Positions 53,701-61,780 of a stretch of 64,000 nt of DNA are shown here, in pieces. The translations under genes were made by a program, and so were the position numbers. The notes beneath the pieces were generated by a model. That model was not told the origin of the DNA, searched no databases, and saw only the letters and a list, made by a program, of their open reading frames with translations. Origin of the DNA: Misgurnus anguillicaudatus (lineage: Eukaryota > Chordata > Actinopteri > Cypriniformes > Cobitidae); the NCBI RefSeq assembly GCF_027580225.2, contig NC_073339.2:39794501-39858500 (forward strand), read 5' to 3'. Position 1 is the first letter of the stretch. Every line of letters starts with the position of its first letter.

Positions 53701-56700
53701 TGGAGGTTGAGTAATTGATGTAACAGTTTTTTATATTTTTGGGTATACTATTTCTTTAAGGTAACCAGTGGAGATTTTTACTCTTCTTAATTCTTGTTTG
53801 CTTGTAAATGATTAATGTGATCAATTAGTATGCTTTACCATTTTGTCTTCGAAATAACAATGTATTAAAAAATGAACAGTGGCTGAAATGTAGGCATTTA
53901 TAATGTAATTTGGGCAGGGGCACATCGGGAGGTCCCCTACCCCGTTGTTTTCCTAAACCAGAGAAAGATAAGCAGCTGAAATTTCCCCATCAAATCCTTG
54001 GCTTTTAAAAGATCAATATCAGTAATACAGTAAGATAATAGCCTACAAAGGTTCCCTCTGCAGCACAAGACTAATAATCAACTTTTCCTTTTTGCTGAGC
54101 TGCTGTATTCCACACATTTTGTCAAGGGGGTTGACAGTGTGATCGAAGCAGATTGCAATAATCGAGTAAAAGCATGACTTCATTTTTGCCATTATGGAAT
54201 GTTAAGCGATATCAGATTTGCTTCTGAAACTAGTGATCTGTGATATAAATAGATGGTGTCCATTGCTGCATTTTGCAGTTTTGAGATGACTAAATAATAA
54301 TAAAACTAAAACAGGCCTGACATGATAAATGATGCTGCTTTTGGAAATGTTCATTTTTTTATGAATTTGGCGAACACTTTTATCCAATGCAACTTAAAGT
54401 GCATTTGAGGTATAGTTTTTATCAGTACACTGTAAAAAACGGTGCTAATATGTACAATTTAGGTACTACTATGAACTTTTGAGGTACTAATATACACTCA
54501 TTGGTACCAATATATACCTATGAGGTACTAATATGTACTTTTGAGGTACTAATATACACTCATTGGTACCAATATATTCCTCTGAGGTACTAATATGTAC
54601 TTTTGAAGTACTAATATACACTCATTGGTACCAATCTATACCTCTGAGGTACTAATATGTACTTTTGAGGTACTTATTTGCAGTCATTGGTACCAATATG
54701 TAGCTCTGAGGTACTAATTTGTACTTTTAAAGTACTAATATACACTCATTGGTACCAATATATACCTCGGAGGCACTAATATGCACTCATTGGTACCAAT
54801 ATATACCTCGGAGGTACTAATAAACACTTATTGCTATTGGTACCAATATATACCTCTGAGGTACTAATATGTACTTTTGAGGTACTACGTTGCACCCATT
54901 GGTACCAACATGTACCTCTGAGGTACTAATATATACATTTGAGGTACTACTTTGCACCCATTGGTACCAACATGTACCTCTGAGGTACTAATATGCACTC
55001 GTTGGTACCAATATGTACCTCTGAGGTACTAATAAAGACTTATTGCTATTGGTACCAATATACATCTGAGGTACTAATATATACTTTTGAGGTACTACTT
55101 TGCACCCATTGGTACCAACATGTAACTGTGAGGTACTAATATATACATTTGAGGTACTACTTTGCACCCATTGGTACCAACATGTACCTCTGAGGTACTA
55201 ATATGCACTCGTTGGTACCAATATGTACCTCTGAGGTACTAATATGTACATTTGAGGTACTACTTTGCAATCATTGGTACCAATACGTACCTCTGAGGTA
55301 CTAATATGGACTTTTGAGGTACTAATATGCACTCGTTGGTACCAATATGTACCTCTGAGGTACTAATAAAGACTTATTGTTATTGGTACCAATATACATC
55401 TGAGGTACTAATATATACTTTTGAGGTACTACTTTGCACCCATTGGTACCAACATGTAACTGTGAGGTACTAATATGTACTTTTGAGGTACTACTTTGCA
55501 CTCATTGGTACCAATATGTACCTCTGAGGTACTAATATGCACTTGTTGGTACCAATATGTACCTCTAAGGTACAAATATGAACTTTTGAAGTACTAATGT
55601 ACACTTATTGGTACCAATATATACCTCTGAGGTACTAATGTGCAATATCTACCTCTGATGTGCAAATGTAAACTTTTGAGGTACTAATGTACACTTATTG
55701 GTACCAATATATTCCTCTGAGGTACTAATATGCAATATTTACCTCTGAGGGTATAATATGTACTTTTGAGGTACTACTTTGCACTCATTGGTACCAATAC
55801 CCTGCTGAAAAATCCAGCAAAGACCAGCATGGGCTGGTAGCTGGTTTTAGCTGGTTTAAAGTGGCAGTAGCTGGTCTAAGCTGGTCCTCCCAGCCTGGCA
55901 AAGCTGGTCCTCCCAGCCTGGCAAAGCTGGTCAAGCTGGTGGATCAGCTGGTCTTCCAGCATGACCAGCTAAGTCCAGCTAGACCAGCTTAAAAAGTGAC
56001 CAAAACACAGCTAGACCAGCTTGCTACACCAGCAATACCAGCTAAAACCAAGCTGGGAGACAAGCTAAAACCAGCTCACCAGCTTATGCTGGTCCTAGCT
56101 GGATTTTTCAGTAGGGTATGTACCTCTGAGGTAGTAATGTGTACTTTTGAGGTACTAATAAGCAATATTTGCCTCTGAAGGACCAATATGTACTTTTGAG
56201 GTACTACTATGCACTTATTGGTACCAGTATGTACTTTTGAGGTACTACTTTTCACTCATTGGTACCAATATGTACCTCTGATACTAATGTGTATTTTTGA
56301 GGTACAAATATGCACTTATTGCTACCAATATGTACCTCTGAGGCACTAATATGTACTTTTGAGGTCATAATATGGACTCATGTACCAATATATACCTCTG
56401 AGGTACTAATATGTACTTTTGAGGTACTACTTTGCAGTCATTGGTACCAATATGTACCTCTGAGGTATGTACCTTTGAGTCCTAGAATGAACTATTTTGG
56501 TACAAATGTGTTCTTTTTAAAACAAAACTCCCCAGTGACAGCTAGGGACCTTTGTATTCAGTGGAATCAATCAAAGAACCTTTTGTAGTGCTAACGCAAT
56601 ACTCTACAAGTTGAGCTAGGAACACCACACAACAGGGTCGGCATGGGTATTCTAACTAATCTTATTATTAGTTGTCCAAGTAAAGCAAATATGCACTCTT

Positions 56701-59700
56701 TTAAGATTGGATGTAGCATGTTTGCAAAATGTAGCATGTTTGCAAAATGTAGCATTTATATATAGCTTGTGTGGATGCAATATGAAAAGTGAAAGTGAAG
56801 TAGTCAATTGATCTTTCTTGGTACCTAAATCACTTAAAGAGCCACCCAGTTCATAGATTTGCTGTTTTTATATACATTTTTGAAATTTGGTGGCTCACGT
56901 AGCCTCACAGGATAATAAAGTGTACATTGAATGCACATTTTTAAATTTTAGAGTCATGAATTCGGACATAATACTTGCCTTACATACTAATTTTCACCTA
57001 TTGTATAGTATAAAAGTAGGCGATTTCAGACACAGCAGTTGATATTCACCTTTTCTTCTCGTTACTTTTTAAATTTTAGTATGAATAGCCTATTGATTTC
57101 TCAAATCTATTTTTAATACTGCCATTATGGCACGAATTGACTTTGACATTTGAAGTTTGAAACTTTGATTTAATTTTGCTCAGTGTTTGATCTTAAACAT
57201 TGGTGCTGTTGTTTCTACTATTGCATGATCATAGCAATAACATGAGTGTGTGTGTGTGTGCGTGCGTGTGTTTATATGCGATTATAAACGTGACACGGTG
57301 CAGTCAAGCTTGAAGCCAGACCGATCCATGCTACTGTGATTACACACTCAGCTGGCGCTCAGGCCGACCAATGAGAACAATGAAGCGAAACTATCCGCTT
57401 CATCATGATTATTTAGATGGAGTGGAAAAGGAACAACTAGAAGCTTGAAATCCATTATGCATGAAGGAGCTGTCCTCCGTGCTGACTTTGGGAAGTGTCT
57501 GATTCACCACCTGCCGTTTTTATGCATAAGGAACACCGCACCGAAGGAATCAGAGCAATAGTTATATCCTTTAATGGTTCGGTATCATCGAGGCCCGTGG
57601 ATAGGAATTACACATTTATAATCAATCTCAAAGCCAAGCAACCCATAAACACAGGGGGATCTGAACCAAAGCAATTGGAGAATATTGTAGCGTGGAAAAA
57701 ATACAAGCTTTTAATGTGATATGGGAGCCAAGTGTTCTTTGTACTGATTGATTTTTAATGTTCCCAAGACTCGGCCTTTCCCTCACATGCTTTCCAGTTG
57801 CTAGAGCAACTTTCTGGCATTTTGTCAATGGCGGATTTTATTTCCAACTCTGAGACATTGTTCAGATGTGCAAAAAACTAAAAATTAAATTTTTTTTCAA
57901 ATAGGTCGTCTGAACAGTACAAATAAAACCCACTGTTTCCTAAACCACATCTATATGTGGAATGCATTTCAGTATAGTAAGTGTGTGATGTAGTTTTTGA
58001 GAATACATTAAAGGCGGGGTGCATGATCTCTGGAAGCCAATGTTGACATTTGAAATCACCTAAACAAACACGCCCCTTCCCCACTAGAGACAGAGCGCAG
58101 TTATGCTGATTTGAAAACCACGCCCACCGGGTGGGAAAACAATCCAACCGTCTCCATTGACTTTGTATTGCGAGAGGCCACTTCCTTGTCATTTCTGGCT
58201 TATAACAAAAAACAGAATAATGCCTAAAAGCTGCTGTGTGACAAGATGTACAGCTAACAAGCCAAAAAACCCAGAAAAATACGTTTTTATAAGCTGTCGA
58301 GCCATAAAACCCAGCCCTTAAGGAGAAAAAAAGTGGATCGCCGACTATGTTTGCCTCTAGTGGGCGCTGTTCTACTAATAGTATTACTATGAAAAGTTGT
58401 CTGTTTCCACTTTTGTGTCTTTAACGCTCGTTTTTTTGGGGTCGACAGCTTATAGAAACTTATTTCTGGGTTTTTTTGCCTTGTTGGCTGTACACTTTGT
58501 CACACAGCAGCTTTTAGGCATTATTCAGTTTTTTGTTATAAGCCAGAAACGACAAGGAGGGAGCCTCTCGCAATACAAAGTCAATGGAGACGGATGGATT
58601 TTTTCCCCCCGGTGGGCATGGTTTTCAGGTTATGATGCGTTGCGCTCTGTCTCTATAGAATCTGGACCTTCTTTTGATAGACCCGCCCCACACATGCGCA
58701 ACCCAGGCAACGATGTCGATTAGTAGACACGCCCCTTACTGCTGATTGGCTACAAGTGTGTTTTGGTACTTGGCCTTACTCCCTTTTCCAAAGTGTTTTT
58801 CAAAAATCATGCACCTCGCCTTTAATGATGTAATGTTTACTTAACATCATACACACTTTCAGAAAATGAACACAAATGGTCTCCAGCTGTCACTGGGGGA
58901 GTATCCTAATATCATGTAGGTACAGACAAGTACCTTTGAGGTACCAATATGTAAGCTTTGGTACAAATGTGCACCTTTAGAGTACTAATATGAAGTCTTT
59001 AGTTACATGTAATGATTCTTCTTGTATAAGACAGTCTCTGAGCATTGTGCTGGCAATCTGTACTATAGCAAATAGATACACGGCTCAAACTGATCAGATT
59101 TCATCACTTCCAGAATATCAGAGTTGGACAGTCAGTCCCAAATATCAGATTATAAACAAAATTGGACTTGAATGTAAGGTGGACCAAGTCATAGAGCTGC
59201 CACACTTAGATTTAACATCTACTCTTTTGAGCTTGACGGTTCTTGTTGATAACTTGTTTGAGATTTAGAATTGCCAAAGCCGTTTGTGCTTTTTCAAGAA
59301 ACCAAAGTGTACATTTTTTTAAATTAGAGAAGAATTTCTTCTGCTTCGGCTTCTCGAATCAATCTCCCACCACTCATTGTCTATGTGTTTGTAAAGCTTG
59401 CCTGAACTACCCCTTAATCTCTAAAAAGTAATCTTCTTTTGAATGGCAGCAGACCATTGATCTGTATACCCTCAACCCTATCTCTCAAAGCCTTTAAAGG
59501 CGCCTTTCATATGGTCTCTGTGTATTTTAACCTTCATCATATCAAATACCACAGCGTTTTGAATGCCTATGATTTTTTTATTCTTATTTGCATATAGCCA
59601 TGTCTACCCAGGCTCACATTTCTGCATAACCTGGTTTATATCGCTGCATTATTCAATGAAATATCCACTATAGGCATTTCGTTTTCGTTGGTTTTGACGC

Positions 59701-61780
59701 TGGATTTTTAAAAAATGTTACAAAGCATCTAACATGCACCTGTTGTGCCTTGCAGCTTGCATAACGATGACATAAAACTATTTGATTAAACATACAGGTA
59801 GAAAAGCATTAATGTATTACCTTATCTGTGATCATGGTTAGTGATTCCATATATCTTTGGATGGTAAAAACAACATCACCAATGTCCAAAGTCTCTTTCA
59901 TGACATCATTAAAGGGACATATAACTTTTTTTAAATATGCTAATTTTCCAGCTCCCCTAGAGTTGAACATTTAATTCTTACCGTTTTGAAATCCATTTAG
60001 CTGATCTCCAGGTCTGGCGCTAGCATTTTTTGCATAGCTTAGCACAATCCATTGAATCTGATTAGACCATTAGCATCATGCTAAAAAATAACCAAAGAGT
60101 TTTGATATTTTTCCCATTTAAACCTTGACTCTTCTGTAGTTACATTGTGTACTAAGAAAATAAAAGATGCAATTTTCTAGGCAGATATGGCTAGGAACTA
60201 TACTCGCAAACTGGCGTAATAATCAGTGACTTTGCTGCTGTAACATGGCTGCAGCAGGCGTAGTGATATTACGCAGCAGCCGAAAATAGTCCCCTTGGTT
60301 ACTTTCAATGCTAACAACTTCAAAACTTTTAATTTTCTGTCGGTCTTGGTACGCGGTGTAACTACAGAAGAGTCAAGTTTTATATAGGAAAAATATTGAA
60401 TCTCTTTGGTTATTTTTAGCATGATGCTAATAGTCTAATCAGATTCAATGGATTGTGCTAAGCTATGCTAAAAGTGCTAGCGCCAGACCCGGAAATCAGC
60501 TGAATGGATTTCAAAACGGTAAGAATCTAATGTTTAACTTTAGGAGAGCTGGAAAATGAGCATATTTTCAAAAAAAAGTGGAATGTCCCTTCAAGCTTCA
60601 CCTTTGTTATTGCTATTGTATTATAGCGACCTCTAGTGGTGAAAATCTACATATTGTGGCTTTAAAGGGATAGTTCGGCCAAAAACGATATTAAACCCAT
60701 TATTTACTCACCCCCAAGCTGTCCGAGTTGCATATGTCCATCGTTTTTCAGACAAACACATTTTCGGATATTTTAGAAAATATTTTAGATCTTTCTGTTG
60801 ATTAAATGTAATGTTACAGGGTCCAGCAATAGTCCACGACCTTCAAGTCCAAAAAAAGTGCGTCCATCCTTCACAAATTAAATCCAAACGGCTCCATGAT
60901 GATAAACAAAGGTCTTCTGAGGGTAATCCGTGCGGTGTTGTTGTAGAAATATCCATATTTAAAATGTTATTAACGTAATTAAATACCTTCCGGTAGCGCC
61001 GCCATCTTAGACTCAGGAGAGAGTATTAGCGTAGTGTACGCACTTTTCTTAGTGACGTATGACAAATTCGGAGGGCGGGGGAGAGAGCAGCAGCAGAGAA
61101 ACCGCTGTATGCTGCGTAAGCGCTCATCCTGAATGCGGATGACTCTAAGATGGCGACGCTACCGGAAGGTATTTATTTACGTTAATAACATTTTAAATAT
61201 GGATATTTCTACAACAACACCGCACGGATTACCCTCAGAAGACCTTTGTTTATTATCCTGGAGCCGTTTGGATTTCATTTGTGAAGGATGGACGCACTTT
61301 TTTTGGACTTGAAGGTCGTGGACTATTGCTGGACCCCGTAACATTACATTTAATCAACAGAAAGATCTAAAATATTTTCTAAAATATCCGAAAATGTGTT
61401 TGTCTGAAAAACGATGGACATATGCAACTTGGACAGCTTGGGGGTGAGTAAATAATGGGTTTAATATCATTTTTGGCCGAACTATTCCTTTAAATAACAT
61501 TTCTTATATGTATTTCTTCAAAAAAAAATATCTTGAATGTTACGTTTTTCCATAATATTTTAAATGTGATCACTTGTGAACTGTTGTGACATGTTTTTCA
61601 CAAATTATCACATGTTTGTGCACATGTGAATTTCACGTGGCTCTTCTGTTAGAGATCGTAAGGAATGTTATAGGAAATTAAGATGACATTATTAAGAGTT
61701 TTTTTCTTTAATTTGCAGATGAACGAGAAGACATTCAAAAGAAAACCTTCACAAAATGGGTAAACTCACAGTTTGCTAAG
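40557..61780 (+). CDS. utrn: utrn, utrophin, first two coding exons (3'-partial)
   Basis: Utrophin is the dystrophin-like spectrin-family linker joining actin to the dystroglycan complex at the membrane and neuromuscular junction. Exon A (40557-40638) encodes MAEAGSPHEQWEEGFEDEF then GEIIKSRS and ends in phase 1 at GTAGGA. Exon B (61719-61780) follows a clean ATTTGCAG acceptor and encodes DEREDIQKKTFTKWVNSQFA then K, ending phase 0 at GTACAG. EIIKSRSDE followed by QKKTFTKW is the start of the first calponin-homology domain of the actin-binding region. The leader with IIKSRS is utrophin-like (A isoform); dystrophin's muscle leader is much shorter. The remaining CH domains, spectrin repeats, WW, EF, ZZ and coiled-coil exons lie beyond the window. 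The 21,080-bp intron between the two exons is filled with repeats. Confidence 0.92.
40640..41599. other. utrn intron, no gene seen
   Basis: Sequence after the first utrn coding exon. No coding or repeat structure was recognised before the dispersed repeat at 41.6 kb. Confidence 0.4.
41638..41718. repeat. (TA)n microsatellite
   Basis: About 75 bp of uninterrupted TA dinucleotides. Confidence 0.95.
41822..43657 (-). mobile_element. Tc1/mariner element with decayed transposase, nested in an older repeat
   Basis: TIRs of about 170 bp: the left AAGTGAACCTTTTGGAATTTC... to TGTCTTTATTGAGAAC is mirrored by CTCAATAAAGACATGAAAAA ... AGGTTCACATACTTTTTCTT then GCCACTGTA. On the minus strand, 43367-42660 gives Tc1 transposase pieces: HTH-like RLHQSTVRQTIYKWRRFG and VATLPRSGYPVKITP, then GIHGRTPRRKPMLTKKN and KFAKEH, later catalytic-domain words. 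Stops and frameshifts make it inactive. The host repeat resumes at 43660 in the order seen at 25.3-26.2 kb. Confidence 0.85.
42043..42353. mobile_element. GC-rich palindromic MITE with TTA target duplication, inside the Tc1 element
   Basis: TIRs GGGCCGATTCACACCGGCTG and CAGCCGGTGTGAATCGGCCC, flanked by TTA at 42040-42042 and 42354-42356. A 3-bp TTA duplication fits PIF/Harbinger-type insertion. The interior is unusually GC/CpG-rich (CGCGGCTCGAGCCGCGCCG region), giving a spurious open frame at 42093-42410. Confidence 0.85.
43861..45222. other. utrn intron, no gene seen
   Basis: Fragments near 43855-44090 resemble the GTGACCC repeat; the rest is unassigned AT-rich intron. No exon was recognised. 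Confidence 0.4.
45223..45562. repeat. Inverted-repeat element with GATTAATCGCGATTAATC ends
   Basis: AGATTAATCACGATTAATCA at the left and GCGATTAATCGCGATTAATC at the right flank CAAAATAAAAG / CTTTTATTTTG and a TA/CA-rich interior. Confidence 0.75.
45563..46500. other. utrn intron, no gene or repeat recognised
   Basis: Nothing beyond unassigned AT-rich sequence was seen. Confidence 0.35.
46501..46664. repeat. Family B repeat, copy 3 (shorter)
   Basis: Matches 3846-4105: TGAGAAATGTTCC, AAATGTCTTAAAATA, CACCAGAGCAATGTCTGTGG, GGCCTGTCGTCAATTGTTCC. Confidence 0.7.
46881..47378. repeat. Family A MITE, copy 3 (inverted)
   Basis: Starts TTAAAGGGGACATTTTTTAA and ends ATGATATGTCCCATTTAA; CTACAAAGTGG and GCTCATTTGCAT of family A appear reversed here. 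Confidence 0.75.
47422..47641. repeat. Palindromic element (CGGTGCTAAATAGCAC)
   Basis: GGTGCTAAATAGCACTAAAA and CTCGTAATCATAAGGGGAAC are mirrored by GTTCCCCTATGATTACGAGC and TTAGTTCTATTTAGCACC. Confidence 0.75.
47759..48373. repeat. TTAA-ended long-TIR element in the utrn intron
   Basis: TTAAAGGATTAGTCCATTTT and CGGACTACTCCTTTAA bound arms of about 290 bp (for example CACCATGTCATCCAAAATGT mirrored by ACATTTTGGATGACATGGTG). The 78-codon open frame inside is repeat sequence. Confidence 0.85.
49100..49870 (+). promoter_or_regulatory. CpG-richer block in the utrn intron, possible internal promoter and leader exon
   Basis: About 49125-49640 has many CpGs and no recognisable repeat, unlike its AT-rich flanks. 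It contains the TATA-like TTTATTTAAG near 49331 and, about 40 bp downstream, a strong donor TTTCG|GTAAGT at 49375/49376. That is the layout of a short untranslated first exon. Mammalian UTRN has an alternative (B) promoter in a 5' intron, so an internal promoter is plausible. It could equally be a regulatory element of another kind. No coding potential was recognised. Confidence 0.3.
50185..50340 (-). repeat. tRNA-derived SINE
   Basis: On the minus strand the head reads TCCTGTAGCTCAGCTGGTAA and, about 35 bp on, AGGTTCGAATCCCGGAG: RNA polymerase III A and B boxes in tRNA order (A box about 50319-50330, B box 50275-50286). The tail (GCATAAGTCGCTTTATAATA then AAAGCGTCTGTGAAATGCAT) is the standard fish SINE 3' end. 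The tRNA cloverleaf is not intact, so this is not a tRNA gene. Confidence 0.85.
50346..51379. other. utrn intron, no gene seen
   Basis: Unassigned sequence; the small open frames near 50572-50805 on both strands show no family resemblance. Confidence 0.35.
51380..53300. repeat. Diverged repeat-rich block with CCCGACC words
   Basis: ACACCCGACC, TACCCGACCCG, GACCGCGACCCGA and later GACCCGACCCCC recur around 51545-51690 and 52330. GGTGTGACGGTTATTATATA then ACCGTGAGGTTATAGTTGAA is at 52060-52100. The block ends with TAGTGCACCTTTAAA near 53290. Probably remnants of two or more DNA elements; boundaries are uncertain and no gene was recognised. Confidence 0.45.
53301..54430. other. utrn intron, no gene seen
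   Basis: Unassigned AT-rich intron; a SINE-tail-like fragment (CACTTTTATCCAATGCAACT) is at about 54375-54395. Confidence 0.35.
54430..56480. repeat. 62-bp minisatellite array (GGTACCAATATGTACC), about 27 units
   Basis: TTGGTACCAAT starts at 54501, 54563, 54625, 54687 and 54749, exactly 62 bp apart. The unit contains GGTACCAATATGTACCTCTG, AGGTACTAATATGTACTTTT and GAGGTACTAATATGCACTCA, so GTAC recurs about every 15-16 bp. Later units are rearranged or shortened. Bounded by ACACTGTAAAAAACGGTGCT (about 54428) and CCCCAGTGACAGCTAGGGAC (about 56530), which resemble termini of a fish DNA element. A related fragment is at 58915-59000. Confidence 0.9.
55800..56116. mobile_element. CCAGCT-rich MITE inserted in the minisatellite at TA
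   Basis: TIRs CCCTGCTGAAAAATCCAGC and GCTGGATTTTTCAGTAGGG, flanked by TA on both sides (55798-55799 and 56117-56118). Removing it and one TA restores the minisatellite text GGTACCAATATGTACCTC. The interior is made of GCTGGT/ACCAGC words. TA duplication points to Tc1/mariner-type mobilisation. The palindrome at 8571-8861 shares its CCCTGCTGGAAAA-type core. Confidence 0.88.
56535..56625 (-). repeat. tRNA-derived SINE head, degenerate
   Basis: On the minus strand, GTGTTCCTAGCTCAACTTGT then AGAGTATTGCGTTAGCACTA parallels the head at 50270-50340; the B-box region (GGTTCTTTGATTGATTCC) is decayed. Confidence 0.6.
56626..58007. other. utrn intron, no gene seen; (GT)n at 57246-57271
   Basis: A GT/GC dinucleotide run is the only clear structure. 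The 74-codon frame at 57495-57719 shows no recognisable domain. Confidence 0.4.
58008..58825. mobile_element. MITE (family of 21429-21655) interrupted by a THAP-fragment element
   Basis: The outer ends TTAAAGGCGGGGTGCATGAT and CATGCACCTCGCCTTTAA match the intact copy at 21429-21655. About 570 bp (58086-58654) splits it: an AGAGACAGAGCGC-ended element carrying the MPKSCCVTRCTANKPKNP start (plus strand, near 58223) in a frameshifted THAP fragment. Confidence 0.85.
59001..59908. other. utrn intron, no gene seen
   Basis: Small open frames only (58990-59268, 59243-59431); no splice-bounded conserved exon was recognised. Confidence 0.35.
59909..60592. repeat. Family C long-TIR element, copy 2
   Basis: TTAAAGGGACATATAAC, GCTCCCCTAGAGTTGAACAT and GCTGATCTCCAGGTCTGGCG are mirrored by AGACCCGGAAATCAGCTGAA and AATGTTTAACTTTAGGAGAG; the family is shared with 17751-18430. 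Confidence 0.82.
60662..61493. repeat. TTAA-ended long-TIR element, 5' of utrn exon 2
   Basis: TTAAAGGGATAGTTCGGCCA and TGGCCGAACTATTCCTTTAA bound arms of more than 300 bp with very few mismatches (for example CTTCAAGTCCAAAAAAAGTG mirrored by CACTTTTTTTGGACTTGAAG). High arm identity implies a young insertion about 225 bp before utrn exon 2. Confidence 0.88.

Noticed and set aside
54430..56480. Tandem array considered as a CRISPR-like repeat-spacer structure
   Set aside because: The whole 62-bp period is repeated without unique spacers, and the genome is a vertebrate.
40557..61780. Dystrophin (dmd) as the identity of the 3' gene
   Set aside because: The leader with EIIKSRS before the CH domain is the utrophin pattern; dystrophin's muscle isoform has a short different leader.
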